This document shows positions 25,789 through 34,609 of a DNA stretch of 38,788 nt, in pieces (the first letter of the stretch is position 1; each line of letters opens with the position of its first letter). Below the pieces are notes generated by a model that searched no databases, had not been told where the DNA came from, and was given only the letters and a program-made list of their open reading frames with translations. Where the stretch lies: the NCBI GenBank assembly GCA_003153555.1, contig PLZS01000067.1, positions 1 through 38,788 on the forward strand. The letters are read 5' to 3'. A program made the position numbers and the translations under genes. Source of the stretch: Candidatus Melainabacteria bacterium (lineage in GTDB: Bacteria > Cyanobacteriota > Vampirovibrionia > Obscuribacterales > Obscuribacteraceae).

Positions 25789-28647
25789 CTAGTCCGTCAG
25801 AACCAACTCTCTTTCAATCTTTTCAATGACGTCTGATGGCAGTTGCCACCCAACTCGATCGTTTTGTGAAAGGAATTTATCCCGGCCCAACCTTTTCAGC
25901 TCACCAAAGGCATCAAGAGTAAGGATTGTGTGCCTTCCTGCAGGCGGCAGATTCTTATCGACACGCCAAAATCCTTTCGAGTTGAGCTGCTGATTCTCAC
26001 GTTCGCGCTTTGGTATGCCGGAATGTAGGAGGTCGCAATCGCGAAGGATGTAGTTCAGATCGCCGACTTCGAGCCCGTACAACTCCGCAATTAAGGCGTC
26101 TAAAATGCAACGTAATCGAAGCCTTTCGACGCCTGCCACTTGGGATTCATGCGATTCAGCGTTCAAACTTCGAAGGAGTTGAGTCCCAAATTGTTTATTG
26201 TTTAGACTTAGTTTAATGACGATGTCCAACAATTCTGGAACGTTCAATAACAAGTCCGGGAGCGGCAAAAAGCATTCCTGCAAGATAAAGTAGTTGAGAT
26301 TATTACCAACAAGACGGAGGCGCAACACAAAGTCGAAAACAAAACTGTTCAAACACGCTGCAAATAAGAGTGCAATTTTCGGATTCGAACCAGAAAATGT
26401 TGGCACCGAATTGCCGCATGGATAGTTGCCTAAACATGCAGCGATCATAGAACGCACGTTGGTCGCTGAACCAACGCCGAGAAATCCGATCTTCAAGCCG
26501 GCGAATTCAGGTGAGTAATCTTTTGCATTGAGCAAATACTGAGGCCTGATACGCTGGTCCGGAACCGGCAGCCACAGCGCCCTTCGACCTTTTCCATGAA
26601 TCCAACCTTTTTGCGCTATGTCAAACTGTCCAAGCATTCTCCCTTCATAGAGAGGAAGCGCTACATCGGTTACATCCTCGTTTGAAATTTTCGATGCGCC
26701 ATCAGCAGATCGCACATAATTGCTGTCATGCTCCTCTCGATCACTCTTGATCCAGTTACCGCGAAGCCAGTTACCGTGCTCATCTGCGTGAAAGCCATCC
26801 ACCTCCGCTTTGTCGCGAAGCATAAACTTATGGGAATCATTTGTCATATCGAACTCACGCTTGAACTTAAGTTCGAAACGCTCAACGAAGCTGTCCAATC
26901 TGATCGAATTTTTGGCTATTTTTTCAAGCAGCTCTAAATCCTTACTGCTTTTTGCTTCAGGAACGGAGAGCCATTTGGGACTGATCTGGCATAACTTTTG
27001 GATAGAGTAAGTGACGGATTCAGACGACTTTGCCTCAGCAACATTTCGAGCATCGAATACAGCTTTCAATTTAGATGTGACACCAGTTTTTGCAAAAGTG
27101 ACGACGCAAAATTTAAAGGAGCGATGAATGTCGAAAAGTCCTTCTGCGTTGTGAAAGGCATACAGAAATTTCCAATCACTTTGCTGAAGAAGTGCAGTGC
27201 GCAGATCGATTGAGCCTTTGTCTGAATAGATACCGGATGGCACTATAAGCGAAACGACACCACCATTTTTGGCGATCAGATAAGCCAATTCAACAAACAG
27301 CTTGTACGCATTAATGTCTGAAGAACCTTGCAACCCAAACAAGCCACTTTTCAGAACCCAGATACTGAATAACTTATACTCATTCTGATATTTGAGCCAT
27401 TCCGCTTCTGTGCTGGTATCACTGCGCAGCTCGTTTTGTTTACCCAATGCTTCCTGTTTTCCCAGGGACCAATATTGGTCATCTTTCGTTTGAAAAAATT
27501 CTCGTGAATTTGGTTTATGTATTTCCCACGGAGGATTTCCGAGAACCGCATCAAAGCCTGGGTTAAGCCTCTCGAAAATTTCAGGAAATTGCAAATGCCA
27601 GTGAAAATAGTTGAAAGGATTTTGCTCGGCATTCATCAAACCAAAAAATTCATTGCACCACTCATCTGCATCTAACAAAGATCCACTAGTGACGCCCGTT
27701 TTAGGCTGGCACCCGATTAGCGAATTCCCGCATTTAAGTCTCGATAATAAACCAGCATAAAATTCTGGCGAAAAATCTCCACATTGTAGAACGATCGACA
27801 GACGAGCGATTTCGACAGCCCCTTCATCTAGATCCACTCCATACAAACAATTTTGAGCGATTTTGATCCGAGCCGATACTAAATCTGGCGCAGACAATTG
27901 TCCATCTTGCTCGCTTGGCTCTGACGCCTGTTCAATACTTTCAAGGAGTCTGTGCGCAAGATAATCCAACGTGACGCTTAAGAATATCCCAGTGCCCATG
28001 GCGGGATCAATGACTTTGAGATCCAGAAGTTGCGCAGCTGTTTTTAACGAACCATCTTTCGCATATACCAATTCGTGCAATGCTTTTTCAACTGTGAATC
28101 GAGCTAAGTCTATTGGTGTGTAAAAATTCCCCAGCCGCTTTTTGCCTTTATCTAAAGTGACAAGCTTGCAAATAGCGGACAGATCCGCTTTGACTGTGAA
28201 CTGCAACAGAAACTCGTAGACCAGTCCAGGCCAGTCGACCAAGTCATCGTCGCCTTCAGTGCCATCGAGCGGCGACGATTTGCATTTTGGGATCTGAGCA
28301 TATTTCAGACTTCTAGAAAGTTCGGGGCGGATTGAAAATCCGCGCTCCATTTTCGAAGGAGACAAGTTCTCTTTAGAAACACATGCTTTCTTTATTTTCG
28401 AATAAGAAATGGTCTGCATTTTCGAAGCAGACACACTCTTAGTATCGGAAACTTGCTGATCATCAAGCGACATCGTCTTGATTGCCTGGGCAAAGATCCA
28501 AGGCAGCGACTCCCGGCAAAGACAACTATCCGCTTCTGATTTACTGCACCTTTGATCGACAATTTCTTGTGCAATCTGAAGTGCGATGCCCTTCAGTTCT
28601 TCAAGCACCACTTCCGCATATCGATCCGATGTTTTTTTCTGCCGCAT
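25789..28647 (-). CDS. Eco57I/PglX-like adenine-specific DNA methyltransferase (possible type IIG or solitary)
   Basis: 952 residues from the ATG at 28647; a TTG at 28719 would add 24 residues and overlap the upstream gene. The gamma-class N6-adenine methylase core is clear: FYTP (174-178), motif I DPAMGTGIFL (Asp214), motif II-like YGVDLDEGAVEIARL, and motif IV GNPPWEIHKPN (371-374). The C-terminal half fits a TaqI/Eco57I-type target-recognition region. No PD-(D/E)xK nuclease motif is seen in the N-terminal 170 residues, so restriction activity is not shown. No specificity subunit, nuclease, BREX gene or phage gene is adjacent. It may be a solitary methylase or part of a system elsewhere. 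The N-terminal linker has the palindromic cluster listed separately. Confidence 0.85.
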   Translation of the reverse strand: MRQKKTSDRYAEVVLEELKGIALQIAQEIVDQRCSKSEADSCLCRESLPWIFAQAIKTMSLDDQQVSDTKSVSASKMQTISYSKIKKACVSKENLSPSKMERGFSIRPELSRSLKYAQIPKCKSSPLDGTEGDDDLVDWPGLVYEFLLQFTVKADLSAICKLVTLDKGKKRLGNFYTPIDLARFTVEKALHELVYAKDGSLKTAAQLLDLKVIDPAMGTGIFLSVTLDYLAHRLLESIEQASEPSEQDGQLSAPDLVSARIKIAQNCLYGVDLDEGAVEIARLSIVLQCGDFSPEFYAGLLSRLKCGNSLIGCQPKTGVTSGSLLDADEWCNEFFGLMNAEQNPFNYFHWHLQFPEIFERLNPGFDAVLGNPPWEIHKPNSREFFQTKDDQYWSLGKQEALGKQNELRSDTSTEAEWLKYQNEYKLFSIWVLKSGLFGLQGSSDINAYKLFVELAYLIAKNGGVVSLIVPSGIYSDKGSIDLRTALLQQSDWKFLYAFHNAEGLFDIHRSFKFCVVTFAKTGVTSKLKAVFDARNVAEAKSSESVTYSIQKLCQISPKWLSVPEAKSSKDLELLEKIAKNSIRLDSFVERFELKFKREFDMTNDSHKFMLRDKAEVDGFHADEHGNWLRGNWIKSDREEHDSNYVRSADGASKISNEDVTDVALPLYEGRMLGQFDIAQKGWIHGKGRRALWLPVPDQRIRPQYLLNAKDYSPEFAGLKIGFLGVGSATNVRSMIAACLGNYPCGNSVPTFSGSNPKIALLFAACLNSFVFDFVLRLRLVGNNLNYFILQECFLPLPDLLLNVPELLDIVIKLSLNNKQFGTQLLRSLNAESHESQVAGVERLRLRCILDALIAELYGLEVGDLNYILRDCDLLHSGIPKRERENQQLNSKGFWRVDKNLPPAGRHTILTLDAFGELKRLGRDKFLSQNDRVGWQLPSDVIEKIERELVLTD
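28327..28431 (-). repeat. Cluster of mini-palindromes inside methylase gene
   Basis: Three copies of ATTTTCGAA (plus strand: 28349-28357, 28394-28402, 28418-28426) each have flanks that can pair: CTCC/GGAG, TCTT/AAGA and TCTGC/GCAGA. Next to them GCGGATT-GAA-AATCCGC (28327-28343) is a perfect 7-bp hairpin with a related core. Copies are 45 and 24 bp apart, multiples of three, and encode repeated S-x-S-K-(M/I) in a linker of the protein. Confidence 0.6.
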
Positions 28648-28700
28648 GGCGACATTGTATTCGTTGTGCTGTGCAGGCGAGCAGTAAAATTTGTCTAGCC

Positions 28701-30401
28701 TTAGGCCGGCTTGCCCCAATACCAGCCCTGACCAAATTCGATGCCGATTTCCAACAACAGGTCCAACTCGTCTCGACGTTCGATGCCTTCTGCAATCAAT
28801 TCCGCGCCAAGGGCGTTCACCACTTTGACGAGACGCCTTAGTAACCGCGCCTTAGCGGGCTCGTCGGCAATGCCGGAAACGTACTTACGATCGATTTTGA
28901 CGATATCAGGTTCCAAAATGATCAGACTCTCAAGCGATGAGCGCCCAAACCCGACGTCGTCGATGGCGACAAGAATTCCATTTTCTTTCAAAGCTGCGAC
29001 ATGATCTCTAAGGTAGGCTGGATCACCAATGAATTGCTGTTCGCTAATTTCAATACAGAAGCTGCCCGGTTTACGGTTGGGCGGAAACAAAGTCAACAAG
29101 CGATCGATCGGTGTGTCGATAATCGTCGAAGGAAATAAATTGACATGGAATTGCGTGTTTTGATCAAACTTCGGATCAAGGCAGGCGTTTAGACAAGTCT
29201 TCAAGCACCGCAGATCCACAATGGTAAGCAAGTTGTATTCACAACTAACGCGGAACAAATCATCGGGCATCTCAAACGCGCCAGCTGGACCGCGACTTAG
29301 AATCTCGTGACCAAAAATAGACTCGTCATCCAACTTGAACAAGGGCATGGATACTGCTCTAAAGCAATCGCCCTTGCGCAACTTTTCAGTCAATTCTGAT
29401 AACGCTTCCTTGTCAGCGCTCTCCACATTTTGCTTGTGCTTCTCGCCTGAAGAAACCCGATTTTTACCAAGTAACTTGCTTTCTCGAACAGCCAGCCTGG
29501 CAAGCGACAGCACTTCCTCAATCGAGCAAAATTCATATGGAAGCGCCAACACTCCCAAGCTAGCGGTCACTCTGATCGTTTCAGAAGCCAGCCTGAGAGG
29601 ACTCTCAGCTACTGAAAGACGAATTTTTTCGGCAACCAACATACCTTCTGCCAACCTGGTGTCGGGCAAAAGCAGTAGGAATTCGTCGCCGCCTATACGA
29701 GCAATATGATCTGTTGGTCTGACGGTATCTCTCAGGCGACCTGAAATTTCTTTCAACACCACATCGCCAACAGCATGACCCAGTGACGCATTGATGCGAT
29801 CAAAATCATCGCAATCGATCATCACCGCTACAACATTCCACCCCTGCCTCTGAGCTCTGTTGAACTCACTTTGCAATGCCCGTTCCAGTCCAATCCGATT
29901 CAAAACTTCAGTCAGCGCATCGATGTTGGCAAGCGTTTCCAATCTGCTCGTGGCCGCCTCAAGCCTAAAGGTGGCATCCTTCAAAGCTTCTTCGGTGCGC
30001 TTAAGCTCAACTGCATGCCTCATAGATTGCACCAGCGCGCGGTGGTCGATACCAGCTTTCATCAAATAATCGTGAGCGCCGTTACGCACGGCTTCAACCG
30101 CCACCTTTTCTTCTTCTGAATTACTCAAAACAAGAACTGGAACCCTGCCGGCCCTTTCCTTGACCCGCAAGAATGCATCCAGTCCATTCTCAGTCGACAG
30201 CGACAGGAGGACGAGGTCAACGCCTCCTTCACCTAAGCGTGTAAGACCCTTACTCAGACGGTCGGTGAATTCCATCGCGAAATTGGCACCGGCTGCCTCC
30301 CTGAGAACCTCTCGGAGTGTGCTTGCCTCTCGAGGATTTTCTTCGATGAGCAGAACTTTTGTTTTTTTCAATTCCATCTGTGTCAAACCAATTGATTCCA
30401 T
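28701..30401 (-). CDS. REC-GGDEF-EAL cyclic-di-GMP signalling protein with degenerate receiver
   Basis: 566 residues. The receiver domain (about 14-130) keeps the acidic pocket (LLIEENP) and the Lys of DYLMKAG, but the phosphosite reads DLVLLSLST: Ser67 where Asp is expected; the codon TCG is clear. A short helix (130-158) leads to GGDEF (160-318) with intact IGGDEF (237-241) and an RxxD inhibitory site (Arg228-Asp231) exactly five residues before it. The EAL domain (335-566) has GHEIL (Glu366), HVN (Asn421), IEIS (Glu452), AIDDVGFG (Asp481/482), VKIDRK (Lys502), AEGIE (Glu538) and GQGWYWGKP (Gln558), so diguanylate cyclase and phosphodiesterase activity are both plausible. It lies just ahead of the methylase gene. 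Confidence 0.92.
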   Translation of the reverse strand: MESIGLTQMELKKTKVLLIEENPREASTLREVLREAAGANFAMEFTDRLSKGLTRLGEGGVDLVLLSLSTENGLDAFLRVKERAGRVPVLVLSNSEEEKVAVEAVRNGAHDYLMKAGIDHRALVQSMRHAVELKRTEEALKDATFRLEAATSRLETLANIDALTEVLNRIGLERALQSEFNRAQRQGWNVVAVMIDCDDFDRINASLGHAVGDVVLKEISGRLRDTVRPTDHIARIGGDEFLLLLPDTRLAEGMLVAEKIRLSVAESPLRLASETIRVTASLGVLALPYEFCSIEEVLSLARLAVRESKLLGKNRVSSGEKHKQNVESADKEALSELTEKLRKGDCFRAVSMPLFKLDDESIFGHEILSRGPAGAFEMPDDLFRVSCEYNLLTIVDLRCLKTCLNACLDPKFDQNTQFHVNLFPSTIIDTPIDRLLTLFPPNRKPGSFCIEISEQQFIGDPAYLRDHVAALKENGILVAIDDVGFGRSSLESLIILEPDIVKIDRKYVSGIADEPAKARLLRRLVKVVNALGAELIAEGIERRDELDLLLEIGIEFGQGWYWGKPA

Positions 30402-30604
30402 GTTTATTTTTAGCCTAGAAAATTTGTACCAGGGAGTGATCGTTAGTAATAGTTGCCAAGCAAGGATTGGCTCAGAAATAACCCTTCCAATTTCTTGCCA
30501 TTCCCTGAAACTGGAGAGTCATATCGCGTTTCCTTTCTAATTGTTCCCAACATGTGTTCGATTTAGTAGTCGAATTCATCAGTACCTGTAACATGGTCAC
30601 AATT

Positions 30605-31642
30605 ATGAATGGCTCCCAAGAGCAAAAAGCGCCACCTTCTGGTGGATCAAATTTATGGAAACAGCTGCTGGCGCTAGGTTTTGCGGGGTTGTTTCTATGG
30701 TTGTCATTTAAGGGTGCCAATTTTGCAGAAATTTGGGAATACGCAAAAAAAACCAAACCTGAATTTCTTTTCTGGGTTTTCGCTACGGCAGTTATCAGCC
30801 ACTTGCTGCGAGCCTGGCGCTGGATTTTCCTGCTCAAGCCACTGACCAGTAAAAAAGTCAGTCTTTGGAATTCGTTTTGCGCGGTGATCTTCGGTTACGC
30901 GGTAAACATCGTCGTTCCGAGGGGAGGGGAAGTGGTGAGGCTGATTTCCATCAGCAAGAGCGAAAAACTGCCGTGGATGGGCGTTTTACCAACCATGTTC
31001 ATAGATCGGCTGCTTGATATAGCAATTCTTGGTGGTTTACTGGGCATGACCTTGACGCTTCTCCCCAAGCAAATCCTGGAAAAAGCGCCAATGCTGATTC
31101 CTGGTGGCATCGCCATCACCCTATGCAGTATTGCCGCACTATTTGTCCTGCCACATTTGTCAAAATTGATTCGCTGGCTTGTTGAAGTCCCGTTCGTAAA
31201 AGAAAAACTCTCGCCCCAGACGGCGGCAATGTTCGAGAGTCTGGCCAGGCAATTTGGTGTGGGCACGAAATCCTTGATGGATCCCTCAACCTATCCCGCT
31301 ATAGCCGGACTGACCGTAATAATTTGGCTATTTTACTGGCTGAACTTCTATTGCATGGTTTGGGCGTTTGGACTCGAATCACGTATCTCGCCATTGCAGT
31401 GCCTTGTCGTCTTCACTATCGGATCTTTTGGTGTTTTAATCCCAACTCCCGGAAACGTCGGCAGCTTTCACTACTTAGTCAGTCAGGCGCTTCAATTTAC
31501 CTGCGGACTGGATGCGAGCCAGTCTTTGGCATTCGCCACGGTGCTGCACTTCTTTTCCTCCATTTTGGCTATCTGCGTTACTGCTGCGGCTTGCTGGATT
31601 TGGCAGCAGACTCACCCGGCTAAGTCGGTCGCAGCAGACTAA
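30605..31642 (+). CDS. Flippase-like integral membrane protein (LPG synthase transmembrane family)
   Basis: 345 residues; ATG 30605 is preferred, but ATG 30593 and a GTG at 30554 are in frame and none has a strong SD. About eight membrane helices are visible. Family signatures are LLRAWRW near residue 60, the GYAVNIVVPRGGEVVRL element (about 97-113), FIDRLLDI (about 140), and PTPGNVGSFHYL (about 280-290). This is the UPF0104/AglD-like fold, shared by the flippase half of MprF and proposed lipid flippases or glycolipid transporters. No C-terminal aminoacyl-transferase domain is present, so it is not MprF. Divergent from the GGDEF-EAL gene; ahead of a patatin lipase gene by 147 nt, which fits a lipid-related theme. 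Confidence 0.85.
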   Translation: MNGSQEQKAPPSGGSNLWKQLLALGFAGLFLWLSFKGANFAEIWEYAKKTKPEFLFWVFATAVISHLLRAWRWIFLLKPLTSKKVSLWNSFCAVIFGYAVNIVVPRGGEVVRLISISKSEKLPWMGVLPTMFIDRLLDIAILGGLLGMTLTLLPKQILEKAPMLIPGGIAITLCSIAALFVLPHLSKLIRWLVEVPFVKEKLSPQTAAMFESLARQFGVGTKSLMDPSTYPAIAGLTVIIWLFYWLNFYCMVWAFGLESRISPLQCLVVFTIGSFGVLIPTPGNVGSFHYLVSQALQFTCGLDASQSLAFATVLHFFSSILAICVTAAACWIWQQTHPAKSVAAD

Positions 31643-31789
31643 GAGCGGCGAACCAGGATTTGCCCGGAGGACCAAGATCCCCCTAACGCGGCAGGAAGGT
31701 TTTGGCCAGTGACCTAGCTCTACCAAGAATCCGATAGTGAGCTAGAGTATTGATGGACGCTGTCTCTACCTGTTACTAAGGCGCAACCA

Positions 31790-32698
31790 TTGCCTGGAAT
31801 TGGCGAAACCCTTAAAGAAATCGAGCGCCCTAAAAGAGCGCTTGTATTATCAGGAGGTGGCGCGCGCGGAGCCTATGAAATTGGCGTTCTGAAAGCACTG
31901 TGTGAACAAGGAGTTAATTACGATCTCGCCTTTGGCACCAGCATCGGTGGCATCAATGCAGCCTTTTTCGCTCAAGGAAAAATAGGGCGTATAGAAGAGT
32001 TGTGGCGAACGCTCAAGGCAACAGACATATTTCGTTTCCCCAATATCGAACAAATCAGAAATATTATCAAAGGAAGCAGGTGGGGGTTGTTTGACACCAG
32101 CCCATTGGAAGAGCTTCTCTATCGCGAAATGGATCTCGACCTCTTTAAGGCAAGCGCCACCAAAGTTGGTTTTTTAACAACAGATTTGTGCACGCTCGAG
32201 ACGAGGCTGATAACGACGGATGACATAACAACCATCAAGGAGTTGGTCGACACGCTGATGGCATCCTCGGCTCTGCCGATTTTGTTTCCGGCGCGCAGCC
32301 TCTCTGGAGAAGGTTTTTGGATCGATGGCGGACTGGTGCGCAACACGCCAATCCAAACGGCAATTAACATGGGTGCCAAAGAAATTCACATCGTTCTGCT
32401 GGAAGCGGAAACGGATGGTGCCTGTCCGAGCAACATCCTGCAGGTGCTTACACGTTGTGCGGATATTCTCTTGTACGCATCCGCTCGCGATGGCATCAGA
32501 CTTGTGAACGAATACAATAAATTAGTGCATTCAGGACAGTTCGCTGATGCGGAAGCCGACGTTCACCCCTTGATCATCAAAGTCTTTCAGCCAAGCGACC
32601 GAGTCAACACTACCGTGCTCGATATAGATCCCATGCGCTCTGTGCGCTTAATTGAGATGGGATATTTCGAAGCAATGTCGTTGCTTACTCTTGTCTGA
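31790..32698 (+). CDS. Patatin-like phospholipase
   Basis: 302 residues from TTG 31790 with AAGG about 8 nt upstream. The catalytic machinery is complete: glycine-rich oxyanion loop [10 protein letters not shown] (21-30), nucleophile elbow GTSIGG with Ser51, and Asp179 in [10 protein letters not shown], forming the Ser-Asp dyad. The fold continues with HIVLLEAE and the C-terminal helix ending in MSLLTLV. No signal peptide, so a cytoplasmic or cytoplasm-facing lipid acyl hydrolase resembling the small RssA-type patatins. Size is that of single-domain bacterial members. Immediately followed by a small secreted protein gene. Confidence 0.92.
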   Translation: MPGIGETLKEIERPKRALVLSGGGARGAYEIGVLKALCEQGVNYDLAFGTSIGGINAAFFAQGKIGRIEELWRTLKATDIFRFPNIEQIRNIIKGSRWGLFDTSPLEELLYREMDLDLFKASATKVGFLTTDLCTLETRLITTDDITTIKELVDTLMASSALPILFPARSLSGEGFWIDGGLVRNTPIQTAINMGAKEIHIVLLEAETDGACPSNILQVLTRCADILLYASARDGIRLVNEYNKLVHSGQFADAEADVHPLIIKVFQPSDRVNTTVLDIDPMRSVRLIEMGYFEAMSLLTLV

Positions 32699-32730
32699 TT
32701 TTAGTAGCGCTCGTACTATTAGCGTTTCGA

Positions 32731-32937
32731 ATGGGGGGTATGAAATTGCGCCGTCAAGTATCAGGAGCATTGTGTTTTCTTGCCTGCCTGACCATCGCTT
32801 ACGCTCCTGTGAAACAGGCAGAAGCACAAACTAGAGACACGCGGGCTGCTGCGGCGCCGGCTTCGTCGAACGTCCCAAATCATTTTTGCGCAGGACCTCC
32901 AGCGATGCCTCACTGTAATTTTGATTTTGATTCATGA
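32731..32937 (+). CDS. Small secreted protein (68 aa)
   Basis: An ATG at 32731 and a second at 32740 are both possible; GGGGGG lies right before the second. Residues 4-32 form a signal peptide (MKLRRQ, hydrophobic core ALCFLACLTIAYAP, cleavage near AEAQ). The mature peptide is only about 36 residues, Ala/Pro-rich with Cys53 and Cys62 (HFCAGPP, HCNFD) that could form one disulphide. No family is recognised. It could be a small periplasmic or exported peptide; coding nature rests on the clean signal peptide. Confidence 0.55.
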   Translation: MGGMKLRRQVSGALCFLACLTIAYAPVKQAEAQTRDTRAAAAPASSNVPNHFCAGPPAMPHCNFDFDS

Positions 32938-33147
32938 TTCACTTATTTATAGGACGCCGCACAATTATCTCATTCCTTCCCTCAGGCGCCAGATATCCCT
33001 TCGAGATCTTTCACATATCCAGCAGCGATACGGTGATACCAAATACAGTGACATGAGTGTCCAGATAAAACTCTGGTAACGGGACCAAACGCGCTAACTG
33101 TGGTATTCTTAATGACGCATCTCAAGCACTTCTGAGGAGATTTAAGC

Positions 33148-33831
33148 GTGTCTGAAAATAGTTTTGAACAAGTGCCATTTGGTGGCGTTGAATTCGCTGA
33201 AAATCCTGAGCCTCGTTGTCCGTGCTTATTGCTGCTTGACACATCTGGCTCTATGACAGGAAAAGCAATTGAGCAGCTCAATGAAGCATTAAGAGCTTTC
33301 CGCGACGACCTTAATCAGGACAGCCTGGCTGCGAAAAGGGTCGAAGTAGGAATTATCACTTTTGGTCCAGTCCGCGTTCATACCCCTTTCACCGCTGTCA
33401 AAGATTTCGATCCGTTGGCGCTGAAAGCAGAGGGCGTAACGCCCATGGGACTAGCAATCGAACGCGGCATCGAAATGGTCAAGGAAAGAAAAGATGAGTA
33501 CAGAAAGAACGGAGTTTCCTATTACAGACCCTGGATATTCCTAATAACTGACGGCACGCCAAGCGACAGTTGGGGCAACGCCGCCAATCTGATTCGCATG
33601 GGCGAGGACAAAAAGGAATTCATGTTCTATGCGGCTGGAGTTGAGAGCGCAGATATGGAAACTCTGACAAAGATGGTTGTGCGAACTCCGTTGAAACTAA
33701 AGGGACTTGCATTCAAAGAACTCTTTACGTGGCTATCAACTTCGTTGAGTTCCGTTTCCCGTTCGAATCCCGGCGAAGCTGTTCCGTTGGCTAATCCTGT
33801 TGCACCAAATGGTTGGGCTGTAGCACTTTAG
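33148..33831 (+). CDS. TerY-like VWA domain protein (first gene of TerY-P triad)
   Basis: 227 residues from GTG 33148, with GAGGAG 7-9 nt upstream. A single von Willebrand A domain fills the protein: [13 protein letters not shown] (Asp31, Ser33, Ser35), the conserved Thr of GVTPMG (Thr98) and [10 protein letters not shown] (Asp135). No signal peptide; cytoplasmic. This is the TerY type found in tellurium-resistance-related and stress operons, where it occurs as a triad with a PP2C phosphatase and a kinase. The next gene starts 7 nt behind its stop, so co-translation is likely. In the family, VWA proteins serve as Mg-dependent scaffolds for partners. Coordinated stress signalling is proposed, not proven. 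Confidence 0.9.
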   Translation: MSENSFEQVPFGGVEFAENPEPRCPCLLLLDTSGSMTGKAIEQLNEALRAFRDDLNQDSLAAKRVEVGIITFGPVRVHTPFTAVKDFDPLALKAEGVTPMGLAIERGIEMVKERKDEYRKNGVSYYRPWIFLITDGTPSDSWGNAANLIRMGEDKKEFMFYAAGVESADMETLTKMVVRTPLKLKGLAFKELFTWLSTSLSSVSRSNPGEAVPLANPVAPNGWAVAL

Positions 33832-33838
33832 GAAATGA

Positions 33839-34609
33839 ATGAATAGCTGGACATGGGCAGCTGCATCATGTAGAGGCACCTCTCACGTTAGAACGAACGT
33901 CCGGAGACAGGATGCGTTCAGCTGCTCATACGGCACCAATGACGGAAAGACACTTATTGCAGTGGTCTCCGATGGTGCCGGAAGTGCGCGTATGGGCGGT
34001 GAAGGCGCCTCTCTCATTTGCCGAACGCTGATCACGCAGGCTAGGCAATTCGATTTCGCCCAGCCAGAACTAGAACTTCCCTCAGATGAAGATATCTGGT
34101 CCTGGATTTTCCTCGCTCGCGATCGGATACGAATGGCTGCCGAAGCACGTCGCCTTAGACCGCGTGATTTTGCTGCCACACTAATCTTGCTGATTTCTTC
34201 CGGCGACAATACTTTGGTGGCGCACATTGGTGATGGCAGTGCGGTGCTGAAATGCGGAAACACAGACGAATGGAAAGCGCTCAGCTGGCCGCGGCAGGGC
34301 GAATACGCATCCTCAACCTATTTCATCACAGACTATCCGACCCCAAAACTCAATATAGCCAGATCAAATTGTCCGGTAAGTGCCCTTGCCGTATTTTCTG
34401 ATGGTGTCGAACGCCTCGCCTTGGATATGGCTGCTCAAAAACCGCATAAACCATTCTTCGATGGAATAATTCGAGCCGTTGCTTCGACACCAATTGAGGG
34501 TTTCGACCAAAACCTTTCTCAGCAATTAGGTAAGTATCTTGACAGCGATGCAGTCAATGCTCGCACTGACGACGATAAAACTCTGATATTGGCGGTGCAC
34601 CGAGCATGA
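33839..34609 (+). CDS. PP2C-like protein phosphatase (second gene of TerY-P triad)
   Basis: 256 residues; ATG 33839 has AGGA about 6 nt upstream. It shows the PP2C_2-type pattern of these triads: SCRGTSHVRTNVRRQDA at the N-terminus, VVSDGAGSA (Asp45/Gly46 metal site), GGEGAS, FAATLIL, HIGDGSAVL (Asp132), VFSDGVERLAL (Asp188) and DDDKTLILA (about 244-252). Compared with Stp/PrpC the TNED element is replaced by RQDA. The stop codon overlaps the kinase start by 4 bp (ATGA at 34606-34609). It probably reverses phosphorylation made by that kinase. Confidence 0.9.
   Translation: MNSWTWAAASCRGTSHVRTNVRRQDAFSCSYGTNDGKTLIAVVSDGAGSARMGGEGASLICRTLITQARQFDFAQPELELPSDEDIWSWIFLARDRIRMAAEARRLRPRDFAATLILLISSGDNTLVAHIGDGSAVLKCGNTDEWKALSWPRQGEYASSTYFITDYPTPKLNIARSNCPVSALAVFSDGVERLALDMAAQKPHKPFFDGIIRAVASTPIEGFDQNLSQQLGKYLDSDAVNARTDDDKTLILAVHRA

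Noticed and set aside
28647..28719. 24-residue N-terminal extension of the methylase from a TTG
   Set aside because: Overlaps the end of the GGDEF-EAL gene and lacks SD; ATG 28647 leaves a normal 53-nt gap, though it too has no clear SD.
33061..33076. CCAGA-N6-TCTGG hairpin upstream of the TerY-like gene
   Set aside because: Only 5 bp, no T-run or known element; below what chance allows.
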